A program made the position numbers and the translations under genes. The notes under the pieces are model-generated. The model was not told the origin of the DNA. It saw only the letters and a program-made list of their open reading frames with translations, and did no database searches. A stretch of 64,000 nucleotides of DNA from assembly GCA_945878115.1 (NCBI GenBank), contig CAMDVD010000009.1, positions 1 through 64,000 on the forward strand, in the 5' to 3' direction. How positions within the stretch are numbered: the first letter of the stretch is position 1; every line of letters starts with the position of its first letter. Source of the DNA: Chitinophaga pinensis. GTDB taxonomy: Bacteria; Bacteroidota; Bacteroidia; Chitinophagales; Chitinophagaceae. Below are positions 27,352 to 35,003 of this stretch, piece by piece.

Positions 27352-28017
27352 TCAGAACACAATAGGATCTTGTCCTTGCTGTTGCAAATACCTATTTGTT
27401 TTTGAAAAATGTTTGCAACCAAAAAATCCTTGATAAGCAGATAATGGTGATGGATGTGCAGCTTGTAAAATAATATGTTTTGTAGTGTCAATCAATGGTA
27501 TTTTGCTTTGTGCATGTTTCCCCCATAACAAAAATAAGATCCCTTTTTTTTGCTCCGATATTTTACGAATAATCGCATTCGTAAATTTTTCCCAACCCAT
27601 ATTTGCATGACTCATGGGTTTATTTTCTTCTACAGTCAATGTGGTATTGAGCATCAATATGCCTTGCTTCGCCCAATGGGTTAAATTGCCATTCGTCGGA
27701 ATTTCTTTGCCAATATCTTGATGTAACTCTTTATAAATATTTCGAAGTGATGGTGGAATTTTAACGCCATCTTGTACACTAAAACATAGTCCATGTGCTT
27801 GCCCAAAACCATGATAAGGATCTTGTCCGAGTAGCACTACTTTTACTTGTTCAAATGGCGTGTATTGAAAAGCATTGAAAATATCTTTTTCGGCAGGATA
27901 AATGATTTTATTTTTTGATTTTTCAGTCTCCAGAAACTGCATCAATTTTAGAAAATATGCAGCTTCCATTTCTTCTTGTAATACTGCTTTCCAACTGGCT
28001 TCTAATTCTACCTGCAT
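27352..28017 (-). CDS. ung: Uracil-DNA glycosylase
   Basis: Base-excision repair enzyme removing uracil from DNA. 221 aa, typical for family 1. The catalytic water-activating Asp lies in LLGQDPYHGFGQAHGLCFSV (about residues 60-80), the uracil-specificity region in LLWGKHAQSK, and the minor-groove loop with catalytic His in HPSPLSAYQGFFGCKHFSKTN. It lies 11 nt after the porin-like gene and follows punA in the same direction, so these three may be co-transcribed. Confidence 0.95.
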   Translation of the reverse strand: MQVELEASWKAVLQEEMEAAYFLKLMQFLETEKSKNKIIYPAEKDIFNAFQYTPFEQVKVVLLGQDPYHGFGQAHGLCFSVQDGVKIPPSLRNIYKELHQDIGKEIPTNGNLTHWAKQGILMLNTTLTVEENKPMSHANMGWEKFTNAIIRKISEQKKGILFLLWGKHAQSKIPLIDTTKHIILQAAHPSPLSAYQGFFGCKHFSKTNRYLQQQGQDPIVF

Positions 28018-28028
28018 TATCTACATCA

Positions 28029-30020
28029 TTAATTGATAAAGACCCAATGGAATCCAAAATGCATACCAAAATTTTGCGCAGCATAATGACTATAGTTGAT
28101 ATTATTTCGGGTGAAAATTTGTTGCAATTCATTGAACGCAATAGAAGCTCGATATCGTTTAACTTTAAAATTGAAAAAGTAACTGCATTGCGGAAAATTA
28201 CTAATCAACCTAGTGTATTGGTTTCCAAATCCGAAATAAATAGGAGAGTAGTTGTCGGCATAATAACGTGTATTCCAATGTACTTCAAGCCCTGTTGAAA
28301 TTTGTAATTTCTTTTTGAAAATAAAATTATTATAACTCAATATATGACGTGCCGCAAATACTGGAACATGCACTGGTGTTGTATTTGCAACCTGTTGGAA
28401 CAATAATACATTTTGTAAAGCAAAACGACTAACATGAAATTCATTTTGTGTTTGCAATTGGATCAACGGAAAAACTTTATCGTATTGAACTGCATGGAAA
28501 TTACTGTCTCTATACAAATAATTGCCAATGAGGAAATAATTTAGGTTCACATGTACTCGATGATATTCATTGTTGTATTGCAGAAATAATTTAGAGATGG
28601 ATTGTTTATTGAATGAATGGGCAGAAGTGAAAAAGTTAGTTTGATATTGGGAAAATAAATAAGGCGCAGTCTGCACACATTGTACCAACCCTAATTTGAT
28701 ATCGCCTATTTTTTTGCTAAAATTTCGCCCCGCTTGTCCATGTAAATTAAAATTGCCAATCGCATTTCCTGTGAAATAAATTTGCAATGCCGCATCATAT
28801 ATCCATTCTTTGGCTTGCGTACTTTCTTTTTTCAAATTTGCAAACACATAATTATTAAGATATTGTTTTTCATACAAACCATTAAAAATAGATTCGACTT
28901 CTAAGCCATAGCCAGCTTCGGATTGCAATGTTTTTTGATGTACTGTAATATTACCCAAAAGAGAAAAAGAATTACCTATTTGATGTAGTGTTGTGTTGCT
29001 GTACACTGAATCATTATTGCCAAAAATAAACGAACCTTCTTGCGTGTAAAAGGTACTGTCGGGGCGCATATCTTTAAACTTGTATTTATCAAAATTCGTA
29101 TACAATGTATGCCTTATACCAAATATGGGTTTGAAGGAATATATTTTTTCTGTCGAATCTATATTATACAAACTATCTGCTTTACCAATGAAATATTGTT
29201 GCTGTAGGTTCAAAGAAAGATTGCGATAATAATTGGTGACTGATGATCTATTCACGCCAGTACTGCCTGCTTCAATTGAAACGGGTATGAGCCTTTTGTC
29301 ATTATAATTCGCATAGAGTAAATAATTTTCATCGATAATGCCACCATTTTCATCTTGTTGAATTTTATTGTAAACTAAGGATCCATGCAGTTGGTAGCGT
29401 TGATTCGTAGAGATATAATTTGTACTAACTGAAGCATTGTCGTTATTTGTTTTTTGTAATTTATAAAATCCTGGCGAACCAATTTTGCGATAATTGATAG
29501 CGACATTCCAATTTGGTTTTATATTTTGGGTATGTATCAAATGGATCATTTGTTCTTGCTTAGTGCCTATTCGATAAAAGGCATCTGTATAAGGACGAGT
29601 GGTATTGTAATATTTTATTTGCTTAGGTAAAAAAAGATTGGACTGTAAAGAAGTGAGACCAAGATGTAAAGAGGCATCCAGTATTGGATCAAAAAATAAG
29701 GACTGCGAAGCGGATGCAAAATTACCTAAGTCGAATTGCCAACTATTTAATAATGGATTCTGTTGCAAGGTAAGGATGCTACTATCTGGCATTCTTTTGA
29801 AGGTATCGGCCAATGTATATTCAAGTATGCGAATATGATCATCCAATGCAATTTGTGATTTAGATGAAGTGTCGTTGGCGCGAATTTCATCTTCTGGAAA
29901 AACGGATTTTGTATTTCTACCAAATTGCCCAAATGCATGAAAATGAAAAGTCATTAGCACAAGGCAAGTGGCTAAACAAATTATTATTTTTGCATAAAGT
30001 TGAATCTTATTTTGTTTCAT
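28029..30020 (-). CDS. Putative outer-membrane porin (PF14121-like)
   Basis: A 663-aa protein with an N-terminal export signal (IICLATCLVLMTFHFHAFG) and a long run of alternating amphipathic strands with many Tyr/Phe/Asn, typical of a large beta-barrel. The layout, with an early Asp-rich linker (FPEDEIRANDTSS) followed by TLADTFKRMPDSS … QNPLLNSWQFDLGN…ASQSLFF, matches my memory of Bacteroidota putative porins. The C-terminal strand GMHFGFHWVFIN has the usual aromatic pattern. There is no plug domain, so it is not a TonB receptor. It lies 6 nt after punA and 11 nt before ung. Solute unknown. Confidence 0.7.
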   Translation of the reverse strand: MKQNKIQLYAKIIICLATCLVLMTFHFHAFGQFGRNTKSVFPEDEIRANDTSSKSQIALDDHIRILEYTLADTFKRMPDSSILTLQQNPLLNSWQFDLGNFASASQSLFFDPILDASLHLGLTSLQSNLFLPKQIKYYNTTRPYTDAFYRIGTKQEQMIHLIHTQNIKPNWNVAINYRKIGSPGFYKLQKTNNDNASVSTNYISTNQRYQLHGSLVYNKIQQDENGGIIDENYLLYANYNDKRLIPVSIEAGSTGVNRSSVTNYYRNLSLNLQQQYFIGKADSLYNIDSTEKIYSFKPIFGIRHTLYTNFDKYKFKDMRPDSTFYTQEGSFIFGNNDSVYSNTTLHQIGNSFSLLGNITVHQKTLQSEAGYGLEVESIFNGLYEKQYLNNYVFANLKKESTQAKEWIYDAALQIYFTGNAIGNFNLHGQAGRNFSKKIGDIKLGLVQCVQTAPYLFSQYQTNFFTSAHSFNKQSISKLFLQYNNEYHRVHVNLNYFLIGNYLYRDSNFHAVQYDKVFPLIQLQTQNEFHVSRFALQNVLLFQQVANTTPVHVPVFAARHILSYNNFIFKKKLQISTGLEVHWNTRYYADNYSPIYFGFGNQYTRLISNFPQCSYFFNFKVKRYRASIAFNELQQIFTRNNINYSHYAAQNFGMHFGFHWVFIN

Positions 30021-30026
30021 TCAAGG

Positions 30027-30851
30027 TTAATATTGTCCTACAAGTTCCTTAAATAGTAAAGCCATTTTTGGTGCGGCAATATTCGCAGCTTCCAGTACTT
30101 CTTCATGGGTGATGGTATTCATTTCATCGCGGATGCCAAGATCCGTAATTACACTCATGCCGAATACTTGCATACCCATGTGTTTGGCAACAATTACTTC
30201 GGGTACAGTGCTCATGCCTACTGCATCTCCGCCTATGATGTGCAACCATTTATATTCTGCTTTGGTTTCAAATGTAGGCCCTTGCAATCCTATATACACA
30301 CCTTCATGAACAAGTATATTTTTTTGTTGTGCAATGGCTTTTGCTTTCGCTATTAAATCCAATGCGTAAGGCTCAGTCATGTCTGGAAAACGAGGTCCAA
30401 TTTTTTCATCATTTCTACCCCGCAAAGGATGTTCAGGAAATAAATTGATATGGTCGTTGATTATCATTAAATCGCCTACTTTAAAATCGCGATTCATTCC
30501 ACCTGCTGCATTGCTGACCATCAATAAGGTAGCACCTAATTGTTGCATTACGCGAACTGGGAATGTAACTTCTTGCATGGAATAACCTTCGTAATAATGA
30601 AAGCGCCCACTTAAAAGGATGACCTCTTGTTGATTTAATTTGCCGAACAATAATTTTCCACCATGACCTTTTACAGTGCTCACCGGAAAATTTGGAATGT
30701 CTTCATAATGTAATGAATGACTCACTTCTAATTCGTTCACTAAACTACCCAATCCACTACCGAGTATAATTCCAACCTTTGGTTTTTCAGAGACGATGGA
30801 TTGAATGAAAGCGACAGTCTCGTTTACTTTGGTGATGTCTACATTTTGCAT
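30027..30851 (-). CDS. punA: Purine-nucleoside phosphorylase
   Basis: Purine salvage: splits inosine/guanosine with phosphate into base and ribose 1-phosphate. A 274-aa trimeric-type enzyme. Phosphate-site motif GIILGSGLGSLVNELE (about residue 27), RFHYYEGYSMQEVTFPVRVM, and NAAGGMNRDFKVGDLMIINDHINLF with GDAVGMSTVPEVIVAKHMG give the family signature, including the base-binding Glu and Asn regions. First gene of a possible punA-porin-ung operon. A -7-like box stands only 3 nt before the ATG. Confidence 0.94.
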   Translation of the reverse strand: MQNVDITKVNETVAFIQSIVSEKPKVGIILGSGLGSLVNELEVSHSLHYEDIPNFPVSTVKGHGGKLLFGKLNQQEVILLSGRFHYYEGYSMQEVTFPVRVMQQLGATLLMVSNAAGGMNRDFKVGDLMIINDHINLFPEHPLRGRNDEKIGPRFPDMTEPYALDLIAKAKAIAQQKNILVHEGVYIGLQGPTFETKAEYKWLHIIGGDAVGMSTVPEVIVAKHMGMQVFGMSVITDLGIRDEMNTITHEEVLEAANIAAPKMALLFKELVGQY

Positions 30852-30854
30852 TGG

Positions 30855-30863
30855 GCAAATATA
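30855..30863 (-). promoter_or_regulatory. -7 box 3 nt from the punA start (leaderless candidate)
   Basis: The minus strand reads TATATTTGC, a full match to TAnnTTTG, then CCA and the ATG. Transcription starting a few bases downstream would give an mRNA with essentially no leader. Confidence 0.45.
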
Positions 30864-30970
30864 ATATCATTGTATGGAATATAAAGGTGCTTGTAAGAAT
30901 TGTCTGCAATGCAAACCAAAGGATAGATTGAAAAATATTAATATAACTATGGCGCTATGACTTCTGATAA

Positions 30971-31378
30971 ATGACTAATATTGCACAAGATTTGAAACAG
31001 TGTGCTTCGATATTGCTTTTATTCATGTTAACTTGGCAAACCATGTTTAAAGCAGGTTTCATTGTATATTGGAAAGCAAATCAAGCTCATATTACAGAAG
31101 CTTTTTGTGAAAACAAAAACAAACCACAAATGTGCTGTAACGGAAAATGTTACTTGAACAAACAGCTTAAAAAAGCAGATGATACGGAAACCGATAAGCG
31201 CAAGTTGCCAAATGCATTTTTGAAATGGAAATCAATGGATTTATTTGTCGCGCAAAATAATAGCTGGACTATTGGAAATTCTTTGTTTTCATGCAAAGAA
31301 TCAAGACCAACCTACCTAAGTTCAAATATTTTATCAGGTTATCATAACGCCTTATTTCGACCGCCTCCAGTTATTTAA
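30971..31378 (+). CDS. Small membrane-anchored protein with CCNGKCYL motif
   Basis: 135 aa, function unknown. One N-terminal hydrophobic helix (ASILLLFMLTWQTMFKAGFIVYW), then an ITEAFCENKNKPQMCCNGKCYLNKQLKKAD segment. The pattern FCEN-K…CNGKCxL-KQL recurs in short Bacteroidota proteins found near metal, especially copper, transport genes; I know this from general exposure and could not check it. The four Cys suggest metal binding. It is followed 78 nt later, same strand, by a secreted beta-rich protein that also has a Cys cluster, so the two probably work together. The tail is Ser/Pro-rich and lacks known motifs. Confidence 0.6.
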   Translation: MTNIAQDLKQCASILLLFMLTWQTMFKAGFIVYWKANQAHITEAFCENKNKPQMCCNGKCYLNKQLKKADDTETDKRKLPNAFLKWKSMDLFVAQNNSWTIGNSLFSCKESRPTYLSSNILSGYHNALFRPPPVI

Positions 31379-31456
31379 TTTATAAAAACTTATCCAATGG
31401 CTATCCGTGTAAACGCTTAGCCGAATTTCTTATGCTTAAAATAAATTTAAATAAAA

Positions 31457-32401
31457 ATGTTAAAAAAAATTTCATTCATTCTTGTTGCAATAATAGCAAC
31501 AACACAGGCTTTCAGTCAATGTGCCTGTTGCGCTGGAGCATGCTCTGGCTCATCAAATGGCGATTATAACAATGGTATTTTAACACTCCAAAAAAAGCAA
31601 TTTGTACTAGAAGGATATGCTGAATATAGAACAATTAAAATCATGCAGGAGCAGCAAGTATCTTCCGACTCTATGACAGAAGAGGAAACGCCATTAAAGA
31701 CAATGCTGCTTTATTCAGTAGGGCTTCGTTATAGTATTTCCAATAAAATTACCGTTTCGGCTTTGCTGCCTTATACTTTTTTACATACAGACAATGGTAA
31801 CGACAAGGGAATGGGTGACCTTATTCTTTTAGGCACCTATAATGTGTACAGTAAAAATAATTTAAATGTAGCATTACAAGCAGGAGTTGAACTTCCGACA
31901 GGTATTCAAAAGAATTCTAATTTCGATAATACAACGGTTGTATTAGGTTCAGGTTCTGTAGATCCAATGGCTGGCGTACTATTTTCTAAGCGTTGGGATA
32001 AACTTACTCTGAACGGAAATGCACTGTATAAGCATACTACTGCAGGCTTTGAAAAAAACTATTATGGAAGTTTGTCTGTTCAAAACCTAGCATGGATGTA
32101 TCGTCTAAAGGGCGAAAATCTAGATTGCGCGCGCGACAGCAGCACGAACAAAAAACACATCGAATTAGGTTGGACGCTTATGGCTGGTTATCATGGAGAA
32201 TGGTTAGATAATATAAAAGAAGGAGAGGAAGTGGATAGGAATTCTGGTTATTATTTAGGCTATGCAACTTTGGGTACCAACTTTTCCTATAGAAAATGGG
32301 CATTGCCTGTAACGCTTTCACTGCCTATCGTTCAAAGAATGAACGGTGACCAAAATGATGCAGGTTTAAGACTTCGAATTGGCATAATAAAATTGTTGTA
32401 A
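31457..32401 (+). CDS. Outer-membrane barrel-like protein with N-terminal Cys cluster
   Basis: 314 aa. Signal peptide MLKKISFILVAIIATTQAFSQ; the mature protein starts CACCAGACSGSSNG, four Cys in seven residues, a possible metal site facing the periplasm or surface. The rest is amphipathic beta strands (VLEGYAEYRTIKI, ITVSALLPYTFL, NLNVALQAGVELPTG, WALPVTLSLPIVQRM) resembling transporter-like outer-membrane proteins of the MetA-pathway type. It pairs with the preceding Cys-motif protein. A role in metal (copper) handling is inferred only from the Cys clusters. Confidence 0.6.
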   Translation: MLKKISFILVAIIATTQAFSQCACCAGACSGSSNGDYNNGILTLQKKQFVLEGYAEYRTIKIMQEQQVSSDSMTEEETPLKTMLLYSVGLRYSISNKITVSALLPYTFLHTDNGNDKGMGDLILLGTYNVYSKNNLNVALQAGVELPTGIQKNSNFDNTTVVLGSGSVDPMAGVLFSKRWDKLTLNGNALYKHTTAGFEKNYYGSLSVQNLAWMYRLKGENLDCARDSSTNKKHIELGWTLMAGYHGEWLDNIKEGEEVDRNSGYYLGYATLGTNFSYRKWALPVTLSLPIVQRMNGDQNDAGLRLRIGIIKLL

Positions 32402-32459
32402 TACCATCTTGATTTATAAAATAGACCAAAGGGCTTTTTAGAAATCTTAGATGGTATTA
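32399..32459. repeat. 11-bp inverted repeat starting at a stop codon
   Basis: TAATACCATCT (32399-32409) is the exact reverse complement of AGATGGTATTA (32449-32459). The first three bases are the stop codon of the preceding gene. Nearby AGACCA/TGGTCT adds a second pairing. It is a possible terminator between convergent genes. The remainder of the 32402-32647 gap shows nothing else. Confidence 0.55.
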
Positions 32460-32647
32460 TGCCGATTGAATAACAGATGGTCTATCTATTATTTCACATC
32501 GGTATAAAATTTAATGCCCAATGGCTATGTAGAATGTAGGGGATTAGTAAGATGCTTGAATGAATAATCAGATATGCTTTCAATTCCCTTCATTCTTTTC
32601 TTGAAAAAATAAAGTGAACTTCATTTTGAGATCGATTTTGAAATGAA

Positions 32648-34534
32648 CTATTTCGCCACTACATACTCCCATTTATTCATTCCTCTATCATATTTTACTC
32701 TAACTCTTTGCCCTTTTTTAATTCTAATACTTTTTTTGATATTGATATTGCCTTCGCCAACAAGTGTATATCCATCTACAGCAATGAAGATGATTTCACC
32801 TTCAAAATATCGTTGCCAACTGTAGGATTCATCTGCATTCAATTGATTAAACAAAGCGATATAAGCAATGGAATCTGTTCCTCGAATATAATATTGATTA
32901 TAATTGATATTGATATTTTCATCCATACTCAAAGCAGCTTTCAGCGTGTCTTTGCAAACAGCAGTTCGAGCATAAATATGAACCCCATTTTCGTTCTCCA
33001 TCAACCATGCTATTTTCATGGGATTGATAGAGTCAATCAAGCTTTCTTTCAATGTTATATTCACATCGCGTGAGCCAATTTCGGTACTCGGATTGTAAAT
33101 GGTTTGCGATGCTTCTTGGTTATTTGGACAATGCATCTTCGTAATCATGCAACTTGCTTTACTGGCTGTGGGCGTGCATTGTATAAAACGTACACCAAAC
33201 ACTGTTGGATTATCAAACCATGTTTGCGTGTTGTAATCTAGATTCAACATGCCATTGTAAGTACATTCAAAAATATCATCAGTCGAATGGTATTGAATAA
33301 TAGAGGTGTCGCCTACAATGCCATTGCCCAATTGCATACCTAAATCCACAGGACGATATTCATTTTTAGAAGATTGGATATTTATTTTTAATGGGATTAA
33401 AGTATTATTATCGACACCAAATGCAGAGGATGATTTGATGGAATTATTTTTGAAAGTAATCGTAATTTCTTTATCCGCAATGTCCGAAGAAATATTGTTG
33501 CAAGACACAGCACGCAAAACAGAACGTCCGAAAAAATTACCTACTATTAAACAACTATTTACGCAGTTGATGGCATAACCTCTACTAAAAAAAGTATTAT
33601 TTCTTACAATCGGTTTGGTATAATAAAAACCTAAATCAATGGCGTTGTTGGCGGTAGAATCAAAAAAATTATTTTCGAATTCTTGGTATTTTGTTCGGTT
33701 CGCTTCATTTGCTGGAAATTTGACATGACTTAATTCCGGACTGCCTACAAAACGAATGGCAGTCGTGTAATTTCTGTAAAAAGAACAACCCGTAATTTTT
33801 GTATTCGTTTGTGGCGATAGGGTAATGGACTGTCCAAACTCTTGATCCGATTGCGATTCAGAGGCAAGTAATCCATTGCGAAGAAAGGTAGTATTGTTGG
33901 CATGAAAAGTTTTTTCGCCAACCCCTGTCATGCTTGCACCCATTGCACCGAAAGATTCAATTTGTGTATCATCGATTTGTAACCACTGCCGACCTAATCC
34001 AGTTGCAATAATGCCATTGTAAAAATTACCGGTAATCTTACAATTCTTCACCACAGTTTTTACGTTACCATTGCTCATATGAATGGCGCAGGTACTCTGG
34101 TTAAACTCTTTAATATAACCAGGATTACTTGGGCCGATTAAATCAAGATTATCAAATATGACAGTTAATTTCGGATCATTGACTTGGTTAGAAATAGCAA
34201 ACATTTCCCAATTGAAAGTAGGATTATCATTTGCCATAAACAGTTTAGAATTCAACCCATCTCCTTTGAAAGTAATGTTGACACTGTCTTTGGCAATGAC
34301 GTGGATACAAGCGTTCATCATACCGAATTCAAATCGATAATCGCCAGCTGGGAAATAGATGATACCGCCGCCAGAACTAAGAACCGCAGCAACTAAGGAG
34401 TCTAAACTTTTTACATTTTGTACTTGATCTTGTTCAGGACTAATCCCAAATTTACGTACGTTATAGTTTGCAGTTTCCGCCTTGGAGATGCCGCAACAAG
34501 CCATGAGTACACCCAAAAATAAAATATATTTCAT
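32648..34534 (-). CDS. Secreted right-handed beta-helix (pectate-lyase-like) protein
   Basis: About 628 aa from the ATG at 34534, where a signal peptide starts (MKYILFLGVLMACCGISKAE). The 28 extra residues of the track ORF (MQMPPYALRLMPYALL…) are translated from a heptamer repeat array and are not real. N-terminal fold entry: NYNVRKFGISPEQDQVQNVKSLDSLVAAVLSSGGGIIYFPAGDYRF, the pectate lyase 3/GH28-like opening, then beta-helix rungs (VKTVVKNCKITGNFYNGIIATG, NTKITGCSFYRNYTTAI). No T9SS tail was seen; the C-terminus is Lys/Arg-rich. Polysaccharide binding or cleavage is plausible but catalytic residues were not identified. Confidence 0.7.
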   Translation of the reverse strand: MKYILFLGVLMACCGISKAETANYNVRKFGISPEQDQVQNVKSLDSLVAAVLSSGGGIIYFPAGDYRFEFGMMNACIHVIAKDSVNITFKGDGLNSKLFMANDNPTFNWEMFAISNQVNDPKLTVIFDNLDLIGPSNPGYIKEFNQSTCAIHMSNGNVKTVVKNCKITGNFYNGIIATGLGRQWLQIDDTQIESFGAMGASMTGVGEKTFHANNTTFLRNGLLASESQSDQEFGQSITLSPQTNTKITGCSFYRNYTTAIRFVGSPELSHVKFPANEANRTKYQEFENNFFDSTANNAIDLGFYYTKPIVRNNTFFSRGYAINCVNSCLIVGNFFGRSVLRAVSCNNISSDIADKEITITFKNNSIKSSSAFGVDNNTLIPLKINIQSSKNEYRPVDLGMQLGNGIVGDTSIIQYHSTDDIFECTYNGMLNLDYNTQTWFDNPTVFGVRFIQCTPTASKASCMITKMHCPNNQEASQTIYNPSTEIGSRDVNITLKESLIDSINPMKIAWLMENENGVHIYARTAVCKDTLKAALSMDENININYNQYYIRGTDSIAYIALFNQLNADESYSWQRYFEGEIIFIAVDGYTLVGEGNINIKKSIRIKKGQRVRVKYDRGMNKWEYVVAK

Positions 34535-34537
34535 TGG

Positions 34538-34546
34538 ACAAATGTA
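34538..34546 (-). promoter_or_regulatory. -7 box 3 nt from the beta-helix gene start
   Basis: The minus strand reads TACATTTGT, matching TAnnTTTG, then CCA and ATG. The geometry is identical to punA and supports the chosen start. Confidence 0.45.
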
Positions 34547-34574
34547 ATTCAAGAAGTGATAAGTTGAAATTAGT

Positions 34575-34613
34575 AAGGCGTAAGGCATAAGGCGTAAGGC
34601 GTAAGGTGGCATT
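34575..34613 (+). repeat. Short heptanucleotide (TAAGNNN) array
   Basis: TAAGGCG, TAAGGCA, TAAGGCG, TAAGGCG, TAAGGTG in register, same orientation as the other three arrays. It creates the false N-terminal extension of the beta-helix ORF. The TTTGGAATTTGGGATTT tail found after the other arrays is absent here. Confidence 0.75.
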
Positions 34614-34665
34614 TGCAATTAAGCATTTACCATTGGCAATACTAAAAATGAAATGAGAATATTTT

Positions 34666-34838
34666 GGTCGGCATACACGTCCTGACGATAAATGTCAGGA
34701 TCCGTTTCCGCTCAAAGTAGCGGAATGAGGACTATTCCTTCCAATCTTTTTTGCTTCAAAGCAAGCAAAAAAGGATTTCCACTCAATCGTTGCCGCAAAA
34801 CATCCAACCTACAAAATGATGTGCTCATTACGTATTTA
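34666..34838 (-). repeat. Structured dispersed element, copy B
   Basis: Same architecture as copy A, with P2 CCGCT/AGCGG and P3 TCCTGAC/GTCAGGA. In P1 both arms gain one base (T6 pairs with A6 instead of T5/A5). The leader includes AATGAGC at the expected distance. It is flanked by a 17-bp direct repeat AATTAAGCATTTACCAT (34617) / AATTAAACATTTACCAT (34851). Confidence 0.8.
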
Positions 34839-34942
34839 GTTTAGCCTTACAATTAAACATTTACCATGTAGAAATGAGGTTTTGTGCATGTATTTTACAG
34901 GTGTATCTGCTTACACATAGGACGCCGCACTTTCCGTATATA

Positions 34943-34973
34943 TTTGGAATTAAAAATAATACTTTATACTTGC
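34943..34973 (+). promoter_or_regulatory. Candidate topA promoter
   Basis: TTTG at 34943-34946 and TATACTTGC at 34965-34973 are 18 nt apart, matching the -33/-7 arrangement of Bacteroidetes promoters. The box ends 30 nt before the ATG at 35004, supporting that start. Confidence 0.55.
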
Positions 34974-35003
34974 AAAAATTTTACACAACCAGAAACGGTA
35001 AGC

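Noticed and set aside
34535-34618. 28-residue N-terminal extension of the beta-helix ORF
   Set aside because: Encoded by the TAAGGCG array and upstream of a promoter-like box; the signal peptide starts at 34534.
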